A stretch of DNA of 42,427 nt, from contig CACOIV010000012.1 of NCBI GenBank assembly GCA_902627335.1, positions 1 through 42,427 of the forward strand. The letters run 5' to 3'. The DNA comes from an uncultured Prochlorococcus sp. GTDB lineage: Bacteria > Cyanobacteriota > Cyanobacteriia > PCC-6307 > Cyanobiaceae. Shown in pieces: positions 19,516 through 26,951 of the stretch. The first letter of the stretch is position 1. Every line of letters begins with the position of its first letter. The translations under genes were made by a program, and so were the position numbers. A model generated the notes under the pieces. That model was not told the origin of the DNA. It ran no database searches and saw nothing but the letters and a program-made list of their open reading frames with translations.

Positions 19516-19807
19516 ATCAAATTCACTTTTAATTAATATACCAACAGTAACGAAAATCAACTTTATGATATTTTTCTTAAGAGGGGAAAAATTAACACGT
19601 GAAGCCTAGTTGAAACCAATTTTTTGATACTATGACTTGCTTTGTGACCTGCTGTTCATTACCACTCTATAGTCCTGAAATTTAAATAAGAAAAAAATAC
19701 GTCATAGTAGTGTATCTGAAAATAAAATTTAAATATTATCTGGGATGAAATCCTTGCCAAACAATCTTTAGATCAAATTTGTTTAATAAAAACTAATAAT
19801 TAGTTAC
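19516..19807. other. Non-coding stretch with long-range inverted repeat and guaA-end-like sequence
   Basis: I see no credible gene in these 292 bases. They hold a 9-bp inverted repeat (TACTATGAC at 19628-19636, GTCATAGTA at 19701-19709), extended by GATAC at 19626-19630 and GTATC at 19712-19716. Near its midpoint lies CCACTCTAT (19662-19670), which also occurs at the 3' end of guaA in the same orientation. A CACGTGAAGCC at 19596-19606 resembles the iterons next to guaA. Their meaning is discussed in the findings. Confidence 0.5.
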
Positions 19808-19990
19808 TCAATCACAATAAATTAAACAATTTTGATTTGTTGGATGTTCTCTACATTCCTTCTCCCAAAAGTTTCGAAATTCAGGAGTACATTTTTCAAG
19901 TTCTTTTGGAGTTTCGTTAACTTTTAATCCTGCATAGTTAAACGCAGTTAAGTATCTTGGAAGAACATTAAATTGATTGAATAGTTTCAT
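19808..19990 (-). CDS. Small cysteine-containing protein with strong Shine-Dalgarno
   Basis: This is a 60-residue protein with four cysteines in the second half, ending CREHPTNQNCLIYCD. The spacing of C34, C46, C54 and C59 suggests metal binding or disulfides, but no known family is assigned. I recall similar Cys-rich tails in small picocyanobacterial proteins, though I cannot verify this here. Start choice is firm: AGGAGG ends 4 bases before the ATG, an unusually good ribosome binding site for this window. It faces away from the candidate RNA at 20044-20200. Confidence 0.68.
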   Translation of the reverse strand: MKLFNQFNVLPRYLTAFNYAGLKVNETPKELEKCTPEFRNFWEKECREHPTNQNCLIYCD

Positions 19991-20001
19991 AAGACCTCCT
20001 A
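19991..20001 (-). promoter_or_regulatory. Strong Shine-Dalgarno for the 60-residue protein
   Basis: On the minus strand the bases before the ATG read TAGGAGGTCTT, a full AGGAGG (complement of 19995-20000) four bases from the start codon. Most genes here have no clear Shine-Dalgarno, so this site stands out and fixes the start. Confidence 0.7.
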
Positions 20002-20043
20002 GATCTATATCTGTATTGTCCTACTTTTAACTTGAAATTCATA

Positions 20044-20200
20044 GGGTATTTCTACCCGAGTATTAGTGCTTTGTGGTTGTCACGACTATCTTTTCCCATT
20101 CAGTAGGAGTAGAAATAATCCAGGAGTCAAGGAACTTCAAACATTTAGGAAAAAGAAGTTCAAGACTCGAAGAGGGCAAACAAATGCCCTCTTATTTTTT
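20044..20200 (+). ncRNA. Candidate structured non-coding RNA
   Basis: Three hairpins lie in series on the plus strand. First, GGGTA-TTTC-TACCC (20044-20057). Second, a two-part stem: GAGTC (20124-20128) pairs with GACTC (20164-20168) and GAACTTC (20132-20138) pairs with GAAGTTC (20155-20161), giving 12 base pairs around a 3x2 internal loop with a 16-nt apical loop. Third, a terminator hairpin begins two bases after that stem. No convincing gene lies upstream on this strand to use the terminator, so an independent small RNA is likely. The 5' end is uncertain: TATTGT (20014-20019) or TATTAG (20061-20066) could be -10 boxes. Four GGA triplets occur, one in the apical loop. I do not recognise it as 6S RNA, tmRNA, SRP RNA or a known cyanobacterial Yfr RNA. 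Confidence 0.45.
20170..20200 (+). terminator. Rho-independent terminator
   Basis: A 9-bp stem (AAGAGGGCA / TGCCCTCTT) with a 6-base loop AACAAA is followed by ATTTTTT. The T tract lies only on the plus-strand side, so it terminates plus-strand transcription. GC-rich stems are rare in this AT-rich window, which makes a chance origin less likely. Confidence 0.75.
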
Positions 20201-20242
20201 AGGTAGATTCTGGGAAGAAATCTTCTTTAACTTTCCTACTCT

Positions 20243-20953
20243 TTATCTAATTAATTCTGCACCATTTAATTTCAACCATTTCTTATGCTCTTTAAATAAA
20301 GGGTCATATTTTGCTACCTCATTCCAAAAGAATTTTGAATGATTTGGTTGAAGCATATGACAAAGTTCATGCACAACTACATAATCAACAATCGAATGTG
20401 GTGCTTTTATTAGATGAAAGTTAAAAGTTAATCTACCTTTCCTATCACAAGAACCCCATCTGGTTTTGTAGTTTCTGACTTTCATTTCTCTTGGAGATAC
20501 TTTAATAATTTCTGAATACCTTATAACTTTCTCTTCTAATCTTTTATATGCTTCTTGGATATACCATTTTTCAATATAAGTTTTAATTCTAAATTTTCTT
20601 ACATCTTCAATCTCTGATGCTCTTACATTCGTAAAAAGATAATCACCATCTAATTTAGTTCCAACTCTCCCTCCCTCTAAAACTTTTAACTTTAAATTCT
20701 TACCAAAAAGTGCAAAAGATTCGCCACTAATAAATTCTCTTTCTTTAGATATAGGTTGACTTTGTAATTGAATTGCCTTATTTCTAATCCATCTTTCTTT
20801 CGTTTCAAGAATTTCAACTATTTTTCTATCTCTTACTCTATTTGGAACTCTTATCTGTAGTTCATCTCCAACTATATAAAGTACTGAAGTTTTTCTTCTG
20901 GATCGAAGAACCTCTACTCTTAATCCGAATAACTCTTTTGGAATTGCGCTCAT
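20243..20953 (-). CDS. YgjP/DUF45-type metal-dependent hydrolase
   Basis: The 236-residue protein belongs to the DUF45 (YgjP-like, M48-related) family. It contains RWGSC (165-169), the zinc-binding helix H195-E-L-C-H199, and a third histidine H205 in QPNHSKFFWNEV, the usual HExxH-x5-H arrangement. Family members are predicted metallohydrolases, often found near restriction-modification genes or on mobile regions; the substrate is not settled. No restriction genes are visible here. It is the last gene before the guaA 3' end, with a 279-base non-coding gap carrying short repeats, and may be an acquired gene. Confidence 0.88.
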   Translation of the reverse strand: MSAIPKELFGLRVEVLRSRRKTSVLYIVGDELQIRVPNRVRDRKIVEILETKERWIRNKAIQLQSQPISKEREFISGESFALFGKNLKLKVLEGGRVGTKLDGDYLFTNVRASEIEDVRKFRIKTYIEKWYIQEAYKRLEEKVIRYSEIIKVSPREMKVRNYKTRWGSCDRKGRLTFNFHLIKAPHSIVDYVVVHELCHMLQPNHSKFFWNEVAKYDPLFKEHKKWLKLNGAELIR

Positions 20954-21232
20954 TTGAACTTCACCTTTAGAAATTCCATAAATCTTCCAATATTATTGTT
21001 CTATTATTTTTCAATTTAGACAAAGTTTTTACTCAATATGTAACCCACGTGTAACCAACTTTTTTAAATATAACTAACTTTATACGCCCTTTTGCTACCC
21101 CACTTAATAGAACCACCTAATTTTTATCCTTAGAACCCATTGATATCACTAGATTTATAAATATAAGATTTTCACGTAAAACCCACGTAAAACCAAAGAA
21201 TTCAATTATTTATGAAATGAGCGAATTTTCCG
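20954..21232. other. Non-coding gap between DUF45 gene and guaA with CACGT iterons
   Basis: No gene is apparent in these 279 bases. Two 17-base sequences match at 15 positions: AACCCACGTGTAACCAA (21042-21058) and AACCCACGTAAAACCAA (21180-21196). A partial third copy, CACGTAAAACC, directly precedes the second at 21173-21183. The region must also carry the DUF45 promoter. There is no clear hairpin terminator for guaA. Confidence 0.6.
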
Positions 21233-22819
21233 TCACTCCCACTCTATTGTGCCAGGAGGTTTGCTAGTTATATCAAATACGACCCTATTTACCAGATTAA
21301 CTTCATTAACTATTCTATCTGATATTTTTTCTAAAACTTCAAAAGGTATTTTTGACCAATCAGCCGTCATACCATCCTCACTTGAGACACATCTAAGAAC
21401 GATAGGCCATGCATAAGTTCTTTTATCTCCCATAACACCAACAGTTTTAACAGATAATAAAACCGCGAAAGCTTGCCAAATCTCATTATATAAGCCTGCT
21501 CTTTTAATTTCATCTCTGACAATCCAATCTGCATCCCTCAAGCAATTAAGTTTTTCTTTATTAACCTCTCCTAGGATTCTAATAGCCAAGCCTGGACCTG
21601 GAAAAGGATGCCTTCTAATGATTTCATCTGGCAACCCAAGTGCTTTACCAACATTTCTAACTTCATCTTTAAAAAGTTTTCTTAATGGCTCAACCAACTT
21701 AAATTGAAGATCTTTAGGTAATCCTCCGACATTATGATGACTCTTAATTTTTACTGCAATTCTCTCACCAGTTTTTGGATCTATATTTGTTCCTGCACTT
21801 TCAATGACATCAGGATAAAGAGTTCCTTGAGCTAAATAATCAAAAGGACCTAATCTTTTACTTTCCTCTTCAAAAACCCTAATGAACTCAGTACCAATAA
21901 TTTTTCTTTTTTCTTCTGGATCTTTTACTCCACAAAGTTTTTGAATAAATCTTTCACGAGAATTTATATATTCAACTCGAATATGAAATTTCTTATCAAA
22001 GAAATTCATTAGGAACTCAGGCTCTCCTTTTCTCATAAAGCCTTGATCAATAAACATACAAGTTAATTGATCGCCAATTGCTTTGTGCAATAAGAAGGCC
22101 AAGGTTGAAGAGTCGACTCCACCCGATAAAGCTAAAAGAACCTTTTTATTACCAACTTGATCTCTAATTTTTTGAATAGATTCATCAATAAAAGCTTGTG
22201 TTGTCCAATTGGCTTTTGACTTACAAATCTTAAGAACAAAATTCTTTATAACATCCATACCGTACTCTGAATGAACAACTTCAGGATGAAACTGAACACC
22301 AAATAACATTTCTTTTTCATTTGATATTGCTGCATGAGAAGTATTATCAGTATGAGCAATTTTTAGAAAATTCTCAGGCAATCTATTAATAGAATCTCCA
22401 TGACTCATCCACATAACAGAATTATCTTGAATGTCTTTTAATAAAAGGCTCTCATTATCTAACGTGATTGGTGCTCTTCCATATTCTGATTTATTTTCTG
22501 CTGGAGAAACCACCCCCCCTTTCTGTTTCACCATTAATTGCATACCATAACAAATTCCTAAAACAGGTATTCCAAGATTAAAAATTTTTTCATCACATAT
22601 TGGAGCACTCCTTTCATAAACAGAGTTTGGGCCTCCACTTAAAATAATGCCATCTGGGCTAATTCTCTTAATTTCTTCAACATCAATCAAATAATTGACT
22701 ACTACCGAATAAACATTTATCTCTCTAATTCTCCTGGCTATCAACTCGGAATATTGTGATCCAAAATCTAAAATTAATATTGAGGGTTCCCTCTCTTGAT
22801 CTGATGTAATTAAAGACAT
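21233..22819 (-). CDS. guaA: GMP synthase (glutamine-hydrolysing)
   Basis: GuaA aminates XMP to GMP using glutamine and ATP. The 528 residues contain the class I amidotransferase domain (nucleophile C90 in [10 protein letters not shown]; catalytic His/Glu in FHPEVVHSE), the ATP pyrophosphatase loop [13 protein letters not shown] (~226-238) and the C-terminal dimerisation domain ending in the invariant PPGTIEWE. The 3' end of guaA is a known integration site for genomic islands in bacteria, and the gene here borders the accessory stretch. Divergent spacing and start are standard. Confidence 0.98.
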   Translation of the reverse strand: MSLITSDQEREPSILILDFGSQYSELIARRIREINVYSVVVNYLIDVEEIKRISPDGIILSGGPNSVYERSAPICDEKIFNLGIPVLGICYGMQLMVKQKGGVVSPAENKSEYGRAPITLDNESLLLKDIQDNSVMWMSHGDSINRLPENFLKIAHTDNTSHAAISNEKEMLFGVQFHPEVVHSEYGMDVIKNFVLKICKSKANWTTQAFIDESIQKIRDQVGNKKVLLALSGGVDSSTLAFLLHKAIGDQLTCMFIDQGFMRKGEPEFLMNFFDKKFHIRVEYINSRERFIQKLCGVKDPEEKRKIIGTEFIRVFEEESKRLGPFDYLAQGTLYPDVIESAGTNIDPKTGERIAVKIKSHHNVGGLPKDLQFKLVEPLRKLFKDEVRNVGKALGLPDEIIRRHPFPGPGLAIRILGEVNKEKLNCLRDADWIVRDEIKRAGLYNEIWQAFAVLLSVKTVGVMGDKRTYAWPIVLRCVSSEDGMTADWSKIPFEVLEKISDRIVNEVNLVNRVVFDITSKPPGTIEWE

Positions 22820-22865
22820 ATATAAAACTTACAATAGCTTTTTTAAAATTATAATTCACGCACAG

Positions 22866-23978
22866 TTAAAAATTATCAGGCTTTAAAAACATTGCCTCTG
22901 CATTAATCCCAATCCAACGAACTGATCTTTTTCTATCAAATAAAGCTGCACCTACCGCCAATTCATTTGATGTATATCTTTTAATATATTCGAGTGATCT
23001 GAATTCAATAGTATTAGCCATCAAAAGCCATAATTTTTTCACAATCTCAATATTTTCTTTTTCTAAAGTAATTAATGCATCCTCAATAGTATTACTTTTT
23101 GAAATTTGATGGATTAACTCAATAGGAATATCTGCTTGCAATGCAAGAAATACAAGTATTTCAATTCTTGCATCAGCTAGATGATGATGTGTATGAAAAA
23201 TGCCACCTGCTAGTTTTATTAATTTTCCATGGTAACCAAGCAAGAGAATTTTCTTAACGTTGTTTAAAGCAGCATGAACTAAAAGAGGCCCGATCCAATT
23301 TCCTACTTTTATAACTGGAGAATTTAATTTCATATTTTGTGCAAGATCTAATCCATTCTCTCCAATAACAAAAACTATTTTTTCAACACCTTTTGAAGTA
23401 AATTGCTCCAATTCTAGCTTCGCATCATTTATCTGCTCAGGAGAAGCACTTATATAAGTTTCCGCTGTAGTACCAATGATCGATAATCCATCTACTATTC
23501 CAAAGGATTTATTACTTGTTCTCTCTGCAAGAAATTTTCCTCTTGGGAATATTATCTCTAGATTTAATTGGAATCCGGCTGGAATTAACTCTAATAAATT
23601 CTCTTCTAGCAGTTCTAAAGCGAAGCGAGAAATACAAATTTCTGAGGTTTTTGAATTTATTCCAACTCCAAATCCTGGAATAATATTAATTAAACCTTTT
23701 GAAGTCTTATCATTAATAAGCTTTTGAAATGAAACTAGAGTCCATATTTCAAGATTTTGAGTAAGATCTAAACTTAATTCAGAATTTGCAAAAGTAATTG
23801 CAAGGGCATGATCTTTATCTTTGATAAAAGCAGATGAATGTACTTTTAGTTTCTCAGTTTCTTTTGCGCCGGGGATTTTAAGTAATTCATATTCCTCAAA
23901 TGGGAGCATTAATAATTTTTTTACTGCTGCTTGAGCAGATGCTGCAACCCATAAAGGTAAAGAAAATCCTTTTTTCAA
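22866..23978 (-). CDS. cbiD: Cobalt-precorrin-5B C1-methyltransferase
   Basis: CbiD methylates C1 of cobalt-precorrin-5B in the oxygen-independent branch of the cobalamin (pseudocobalamin) pathway. The 370-residue protein has the family N-terminus KKGFSLPLWVAASAQAA, a central GxGVG-like block (IIPGFGVGINSKT), TAETYISASPEQ, and the GYHGKLIKLAGGIFHTHHHLADAR segment that marks CbiD. It is divergent from the aminotransferase gene with a 60-base spacer. No cobalamin riboswitch is seen upstream. Confidence 0.93.
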   Translation of the reverse strand: MKKGFSLPLWVAASAQAAVKKLLMLPFEEYELLKIPGAKETEKLKVHSSAFIKDKDHALAITFANSELSLDLTQNLEIWTLVSFQKLINDKTSKGLINIIPGFGVGINSKTSEICISRFALELLEENLLELIPAGFQLNLEIIFPRGKFLAERTSNKSFGIVDGLSIIGTTAETYISASPEQINDAKLELEQFTSKGVEKIVFVIGENGLDLAQNMKLNSPVIKVGNWIGPLLVHAALNNVKKILLLGYHGKLIKLAGGIFHTHHHLADARIEILVFLALQADIPIELIHQISKSNTIEDALITLEKENIEIVKKLWLLMANTIEFRSLEYIKRYTSNELAVGAALFDRKRSVRWIGINAEAMFLKPDNF

Positions 23979-24038
23979 ATTAACTAATTGAAAAATACAT
24001 AATGAGAACTAATCTAAGAATGACCTATTTCTTAAAAA

Positions 24039-25196
24039 GTGGCCATACAAAAAAAATTATCACTCATGATCCCTGGACCAACACCAGTACCAGAAAAAGT
24101 ATTACAAGCATTAGGAAGTCATCCGATAGGACATAGAAGCAAAGAATTTCAAGATTTAGTTTACTCAACAACTCAAAAATTAAAGTGGCTTCATCAAACT
24201 AAAAATGATGTTTTAACTATTACAGGAAGTGGAACTGCTGCAATGGAAGCTGGGATTATAAACACTCTGAGCAAAGGTGATAAGGTGATATGTGGAGAAA
24301 ATGGCAAGTTTGGTCAACGATGGGTAAAATTAGCCCGCGCATTTGGATTAGATGTAATAGAAGTCAATTCAAAATGGGGAGAACCCCTAAATCCAAATTC
24401 AATCAAAGAACTTTTAGAAAATGACCATAAGAAAGAAATAAAAGCAGTTATATTAACCCACTCTGAGACTTCAACCGGGGTAATAAATGATTTAGAAACA
24501 ATTAGTAAATATATTCGTAATCATAAAAGAGCTCTTTCAATTATTGATTGCGTCACAAGTATTGGAGCATGTAATGTACCTACCGATGAATGGGGATTAG
24601 ATATAGTTGCTTCTGGTTCTCAAAAAGGATACATGATACCTCCTGGACTCAGTTTTATTTCAGTAAGTGAGAAAGCATGGGAGGCTTGCGAGAAATCAAA
24701 TCTTCCCAAATTCTATTTAGATTTAAAATTTTACAAAAAAAGTTTAGATAATAATAGTAATCCATATACTCCCGCAGTAAATTTGGTATCTGCTTTAGAA
24801 GAATCATTGAAAATGATGCAAGAAGAAGGCCTAGAAAATATATTCCAAAGACATGAGAAACATAAATTAGCTGTATCACATGCAATTCAAGCACTAAACC
24901 TCAAATTATTTGCCAACCATAACTCACTAAGTCCATCAATAACCGCTATTAGGTCTACACAAATAGATGCTGAAACTTTTAGAAAAATCATTAAAGACAA
25001 GTATGACATTCTACTGGCTGGCGGACAGGATCACTTGAAAGGTAAGATTTTCAGAGTTGGACATTTAGGCTATATAAATGATCGAGATATCACAATAGCT
25101 ATATCTGCTATTGGGCTTACATTATTAGAACAAAAACTTATATCAACAGAGGAACTAGGAAAAGCATTACAAGTGGCAAAGACATATCTGCAATGA
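24039..25196 (+). CDS. PLP-dependent aminotransferase, alanine-glyoxylate/serine-pyruvate type
   Basis: This class V aminotransferase (385 residues) starts with LMIPGPTPVPEKV, typical of alanine-glyoxylate and serine-glyoxylate aminotransferases; cyanobacterial members were once labelled soluble hydrogenase small subunit. The PLP lysine is K196 in SGSQKGYMIPPG, and D170-CVTSIG supplies the Asp that contacts the pyridine nitrogen. A photorespiratory glyoxylate role is plausible for a cyanobacterium but substrate is inferred. The start is a GTG at 24039; the ATG at residue 10 falls directly before the conserved block and is a possible alternative. Confidence 0.87.
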   Translation: MAIQKKLSLMIPGPTPVPEKVLQALGSHPIGHRSKEFQDLVYSTTQKLKWLHQTKNDVLTITGSGTAAMEAGIINTLSKGDKVICGENGKFGQRWVKLARAFGLDVIEVNSKWGEPLNPNSIKELLENDHKKEIKAVILTHSETSTGVINDLETISKYIRNHKRALSIIDCVTSIGACNVPTDEWGLDIVASGSQKGYMIPPGLSFISVSEKAWEACEKSNLPKFYLDLKFYKKSLDNNSNPYTPAVNLVSALEESLKMMQEEGLENIFQRHEKHKLAVSHAIQALNLKLFANHNSLSPSITAIRSTQIDAETFRKIIKDKYDILLAGGQDHLKGKIFRVGHLGYINDRDITIAISAIGLTLLEQKLISTEELGKALQVAKTYLQ

Positions 25197-25202
25197 GAAC
25201 TT

Positions 25203-25400
25203 TTATGTCCCAGGCTCTTCAACATTGCCTCCCAGTTCAAAAATCTTCTTCCTTAATATAGCGGATTTTTCTCCATCCCCATTAGTTTGAGCAACGGCTA
25301 AAGCAAATTCTAACTTTTCTAATTGATGACCATTTTCAATAAAAGAAAACTTTTTTTTGATTTGATTCTTTTTACCTTCATAAAAAATTTTTGACGCCAT
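25203..25400 (-). CDS. Small conserved-looking picocyanobacterial protein (65 residues)
   Basis: The chosen start is the ATG complementary to 25398-25400, giving MASKIFYEGKKNQIKKKFSF and ending in GGNVEEPGT. The product is basic at the N-terminus and helical in the middle (QLEKLEFALAVAQTNGDGEKSAILRKKI), with no membrane segment. An AGGG lies about 10 bases upstream. Extending upstream to 25523 would add 41 residues including a hydrophobic helix from very AT-rich sequence, which I consider unlikely. Function unknown. It is convergent with the aminotransferase gene, 6 bases apart. Confidence 0.7.
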   Translation of the reverse strand: MASKIFYEGKKNQIKKKFSFIENGHQLEKLEFALAVAQTNGDGEKSAILRKKIFELGGNVEEPGT

Positions 25401-25688
25401 AATAAATACCCTTTTTATTATTATGCCAACTAGAAGTACAATTATGCTGTAAAAAAGCATAGAAAATAAAAAATTATATGGTTTATATAAGGTTTTTACA
25501 CAATATCTAGCAAAAATATACAAAAAATATATTTAATGTTCTAAAAATTAAGTCCCACTAAATTATAAATTTTTTAAAAATATTTAAAGATAAATCAAAA
25601 ATATCAATAAAAAATCAAGTATAAATCTTTAAAATATATAGACATACTCAAAATAAAGGATATTTTTTAATAAGATAGAAAATTTTTG
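25401..25688. other. AT-rich non-coding stretch
   Basis: These 288 bases are almost all A and T, and I see no reliable gene or structure in them. They must contain the promoters of two divergent small genes. Several TATAAT-like strings occur, but at this base composition they are not informative. Confidence 0.5.
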
Positions 25689-26138
25689 ATGTTAAGTATC
25701 AAATATATGAGAATAATTTTATTTTTTATTGGACTTATGTTACCAATAGTCACAATCTCTAAAGTAAATGCAGGATCTTTTGGGGCTGAGATTTTTTGCA
25801 CAATGAGAGAGGGCGGAAATGACCATGAAAGTAGTTGGGAAGCTGCATATAGCTATATAAAAAAACAAAAGGGGGGAGTTTTTAAGACTTCACCAAACCA
25901 AGCAGCATCACAAATAATCGAAACTGTTATAAGAGAAAAGGATAAATTTACTTATTGTGTAGAATATCTTGATAAGTTATATCCAGATAGAAAATTACAA
26001 AAGAAACAAAGACAAGAAGAACAAAAAAGAAAGAACGAGGAAATAGAGCAAAATAATAGGAGAAAAAAAATAGAAAATATGATTGAAGATAACTCTGATG
26101 ACTATTCAAATGAATCATTTGATAGATATAGTTATTAA
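25689..26138 (+). CDS. Exported hypothetical protein with charged C-terminal helix
   Basis: This is a 149-residue protein with a clear signal peptide: a hydrophobic core IILFFIGLMLPIVTI and likely cleavage after VNA, near residue 28. The mature part has two cysteines (C37 and C83), then a highly charged Lys/Arg/Glu/Gln segment (~100-135) likely to form a single helix or coiled coil, and an acidic tail. A periplasmic location is inferred. The ATG at 25689 is chosen; a TTG directly before it and an ATG at 25707 are alternatives, the last giving a tidier signal peptide. No family recognised. Confidence 0.62.
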   Translation: MLSIKYMRIILFFIGLMLPIVTISKVNAGSFGAEIFCTMREGGNDHESSWEAAYSYIKKQKGGVFKTSPNQAASQIIETVIREKDKFTYCVEYLDKLYPDRKLQKKQRQEEQKRKNEEIEQNNRRKKIENMIEDNSDDYSNESFDRYSY

Positions 26139-26144
26139 AATTAC

Positions 26145-26189
26145 AATGTATAAAAGAATACCTTTTTTTATACATTATTTTATACATTA
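26145..26189. terminator. Hairpin with duplicated right arm between small genes
   Basis: AATGTATAAAA (26145-26155) is fully complementary to TTTTATACATT (26166-26176), an 11-bp stem with a 10-base loop. The right arm with one extra base, TTTTATACATTA, is repeated at once (26178-26189), so either copy can pair with the left arm. It sits 7 bases after the stop of the exported protein gene and could end its transcript, although it is AT-rich and lacks a classic T tract. Confidence 0.35.
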
Positions 26190-26276
26190 ATTTATAAATT
26201 TAAAGTCATTAATTAATACTTTTAATATTGACTTTTTAAATATTTAAGTCATTATTTATTTAATTAAAATAACTGA

Positions 26277-26678
26277 ATGCACTTTAAGGATGCAGTGTTT
26301 TTAGAGGACTTATGTCCAAAATTTAGATTCAGACAATGGCGACAATCAATTCATAAATTTACAAATAAAAGTTGTATATACTGCGGCAAACCATCAGAAT
26401 CAATTGACCATATTCTCCCACGAAGCAAAGGAGGACTAAGTAACACAGAAAACTGCGTCCCAGCATGCCTATCCTGCAATGGCGATAAATCAAATAATGA
26501 GGCGTTTTACTGGTACCGAAAACAAAAATTTTATGACCCTAGACGAGCTATGGCAATCAGAGCATGGTCAGATGGAGATATAAGACTAGCTGTAAGATTA
26601 TTACAATGGGCCAAACCATCACTAAAAACGTTGATAAACCCAAATTCAAATGAAAGTATTGAATTGGACGCTGCTTAA
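26277..26678 (+). CDS. HNH endonuclease family protein
   Basis: The 133-residue protein has a compact HNH domain: C33-x-x-C36, then S-I-D44-H45-I-L-P-R-S-K-G-G, N59-C, C64-x-x-C67 and N73/N74. The two CxxC pairs form the zinc site seen in many McrA-like HNH proteins, and the DH pair plus the downstream Asn are the catalytic set. The C-terminal half (residues 76-133) is basic, with YDPRRAMAIRAWSDGDIRLAVRLLQWA. Stand-alone HNH proteins of this type are widespread in cyanobacteria; the DNA target is unknown. It ends exactly where the convergent small reading frame ends. Confidence 0.85.
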   Translation: MHFKDAVFLEDLCPKFRFRQWRQSIHKFTNKSCIYCGKPSESIDHILPRSKGGLSNTENCVPACLSCNGDKSNNEAFYWYRKQKFYDPRRAMAIRAWSDGDIRLAVRLLQWAKPSLKTLINPNSNESIELDAA

Positions 26679-26915
26679 CTACCAAACATTACAAGCCGAC
26701 TTAGGATTATTCTTGATACATATTGACTCAGATAATTGTGGCGATTCAGGCAAGAATAAAAAAATTGAAAAGGAAAACAATAATAATAGATAAGATATAA
26801 CTTTTTTATTGTCCCTGAGGAGGATTCTTTGATTTCTGACTATTTTTTTTGGTGTGAGCTTATCGGTAGAAATTGCTATAGTTGAATAAGGCTGAGGTCT
26901 AACTAAAGTCTTCAT
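26679..26915 (-). CDS. Small protein, possibly frameshifted at an A8 run
   Basis: Starting at the ATG complementary to 26913-26915, the frame encodes MKTLVRPQPYSTIAISTDKL and continues through a run of eight A (complement of 26843-26850) into a basic and then hydrophobic tail. With one extra A the frame would instead read KKNSQKSKNPPQGQ and stop at the TAA complementary to 26806-26808, giving a ~36-residue hydrophilic protein. The N-terminus looks protein-like in either case. I cannot tell which end is used. A 5-codon upstream extension to 26930 is possible. Function unknown. Confidence 0.45.
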   Translation of the reverse strand: MKTLVRPQPYSTIAISTDKLTPKKIVRNQRILLRDNKKVISYLLLLFSFSIFLFLPESPQLSESICIKNNPKSACNVW

Positions 26916-26951
26916 GAGTAAACAATACATATGTACTAGTTATAGGTTGGC

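Noticed and set aside
19631-19684. 17-codon Cys-rich frame MTCFVTCCSLPLYSPEI
   Set aside because: It is too short to support and lies inside the inverted repeat and guaA-like segment, with no ribosome binding site.
20073-20342. 89-codon plus-strand reading frame with a GTG start
   Set aside because: It runs through the two-part stem and the terminator hairpin and then antisense into the end of the DUF45 gene, and the product has no recognisable features. The structured RNA reading explains the sequence better.
25401-25523. 41-residue N-terminal extension of the 65-residue protein, with a hydrophobic helix
   Set aside because: The extension comes from very AT-rich non-coding-like DNA, and the internal ATG has an AGGG upstream and gives a compact soluble protein.
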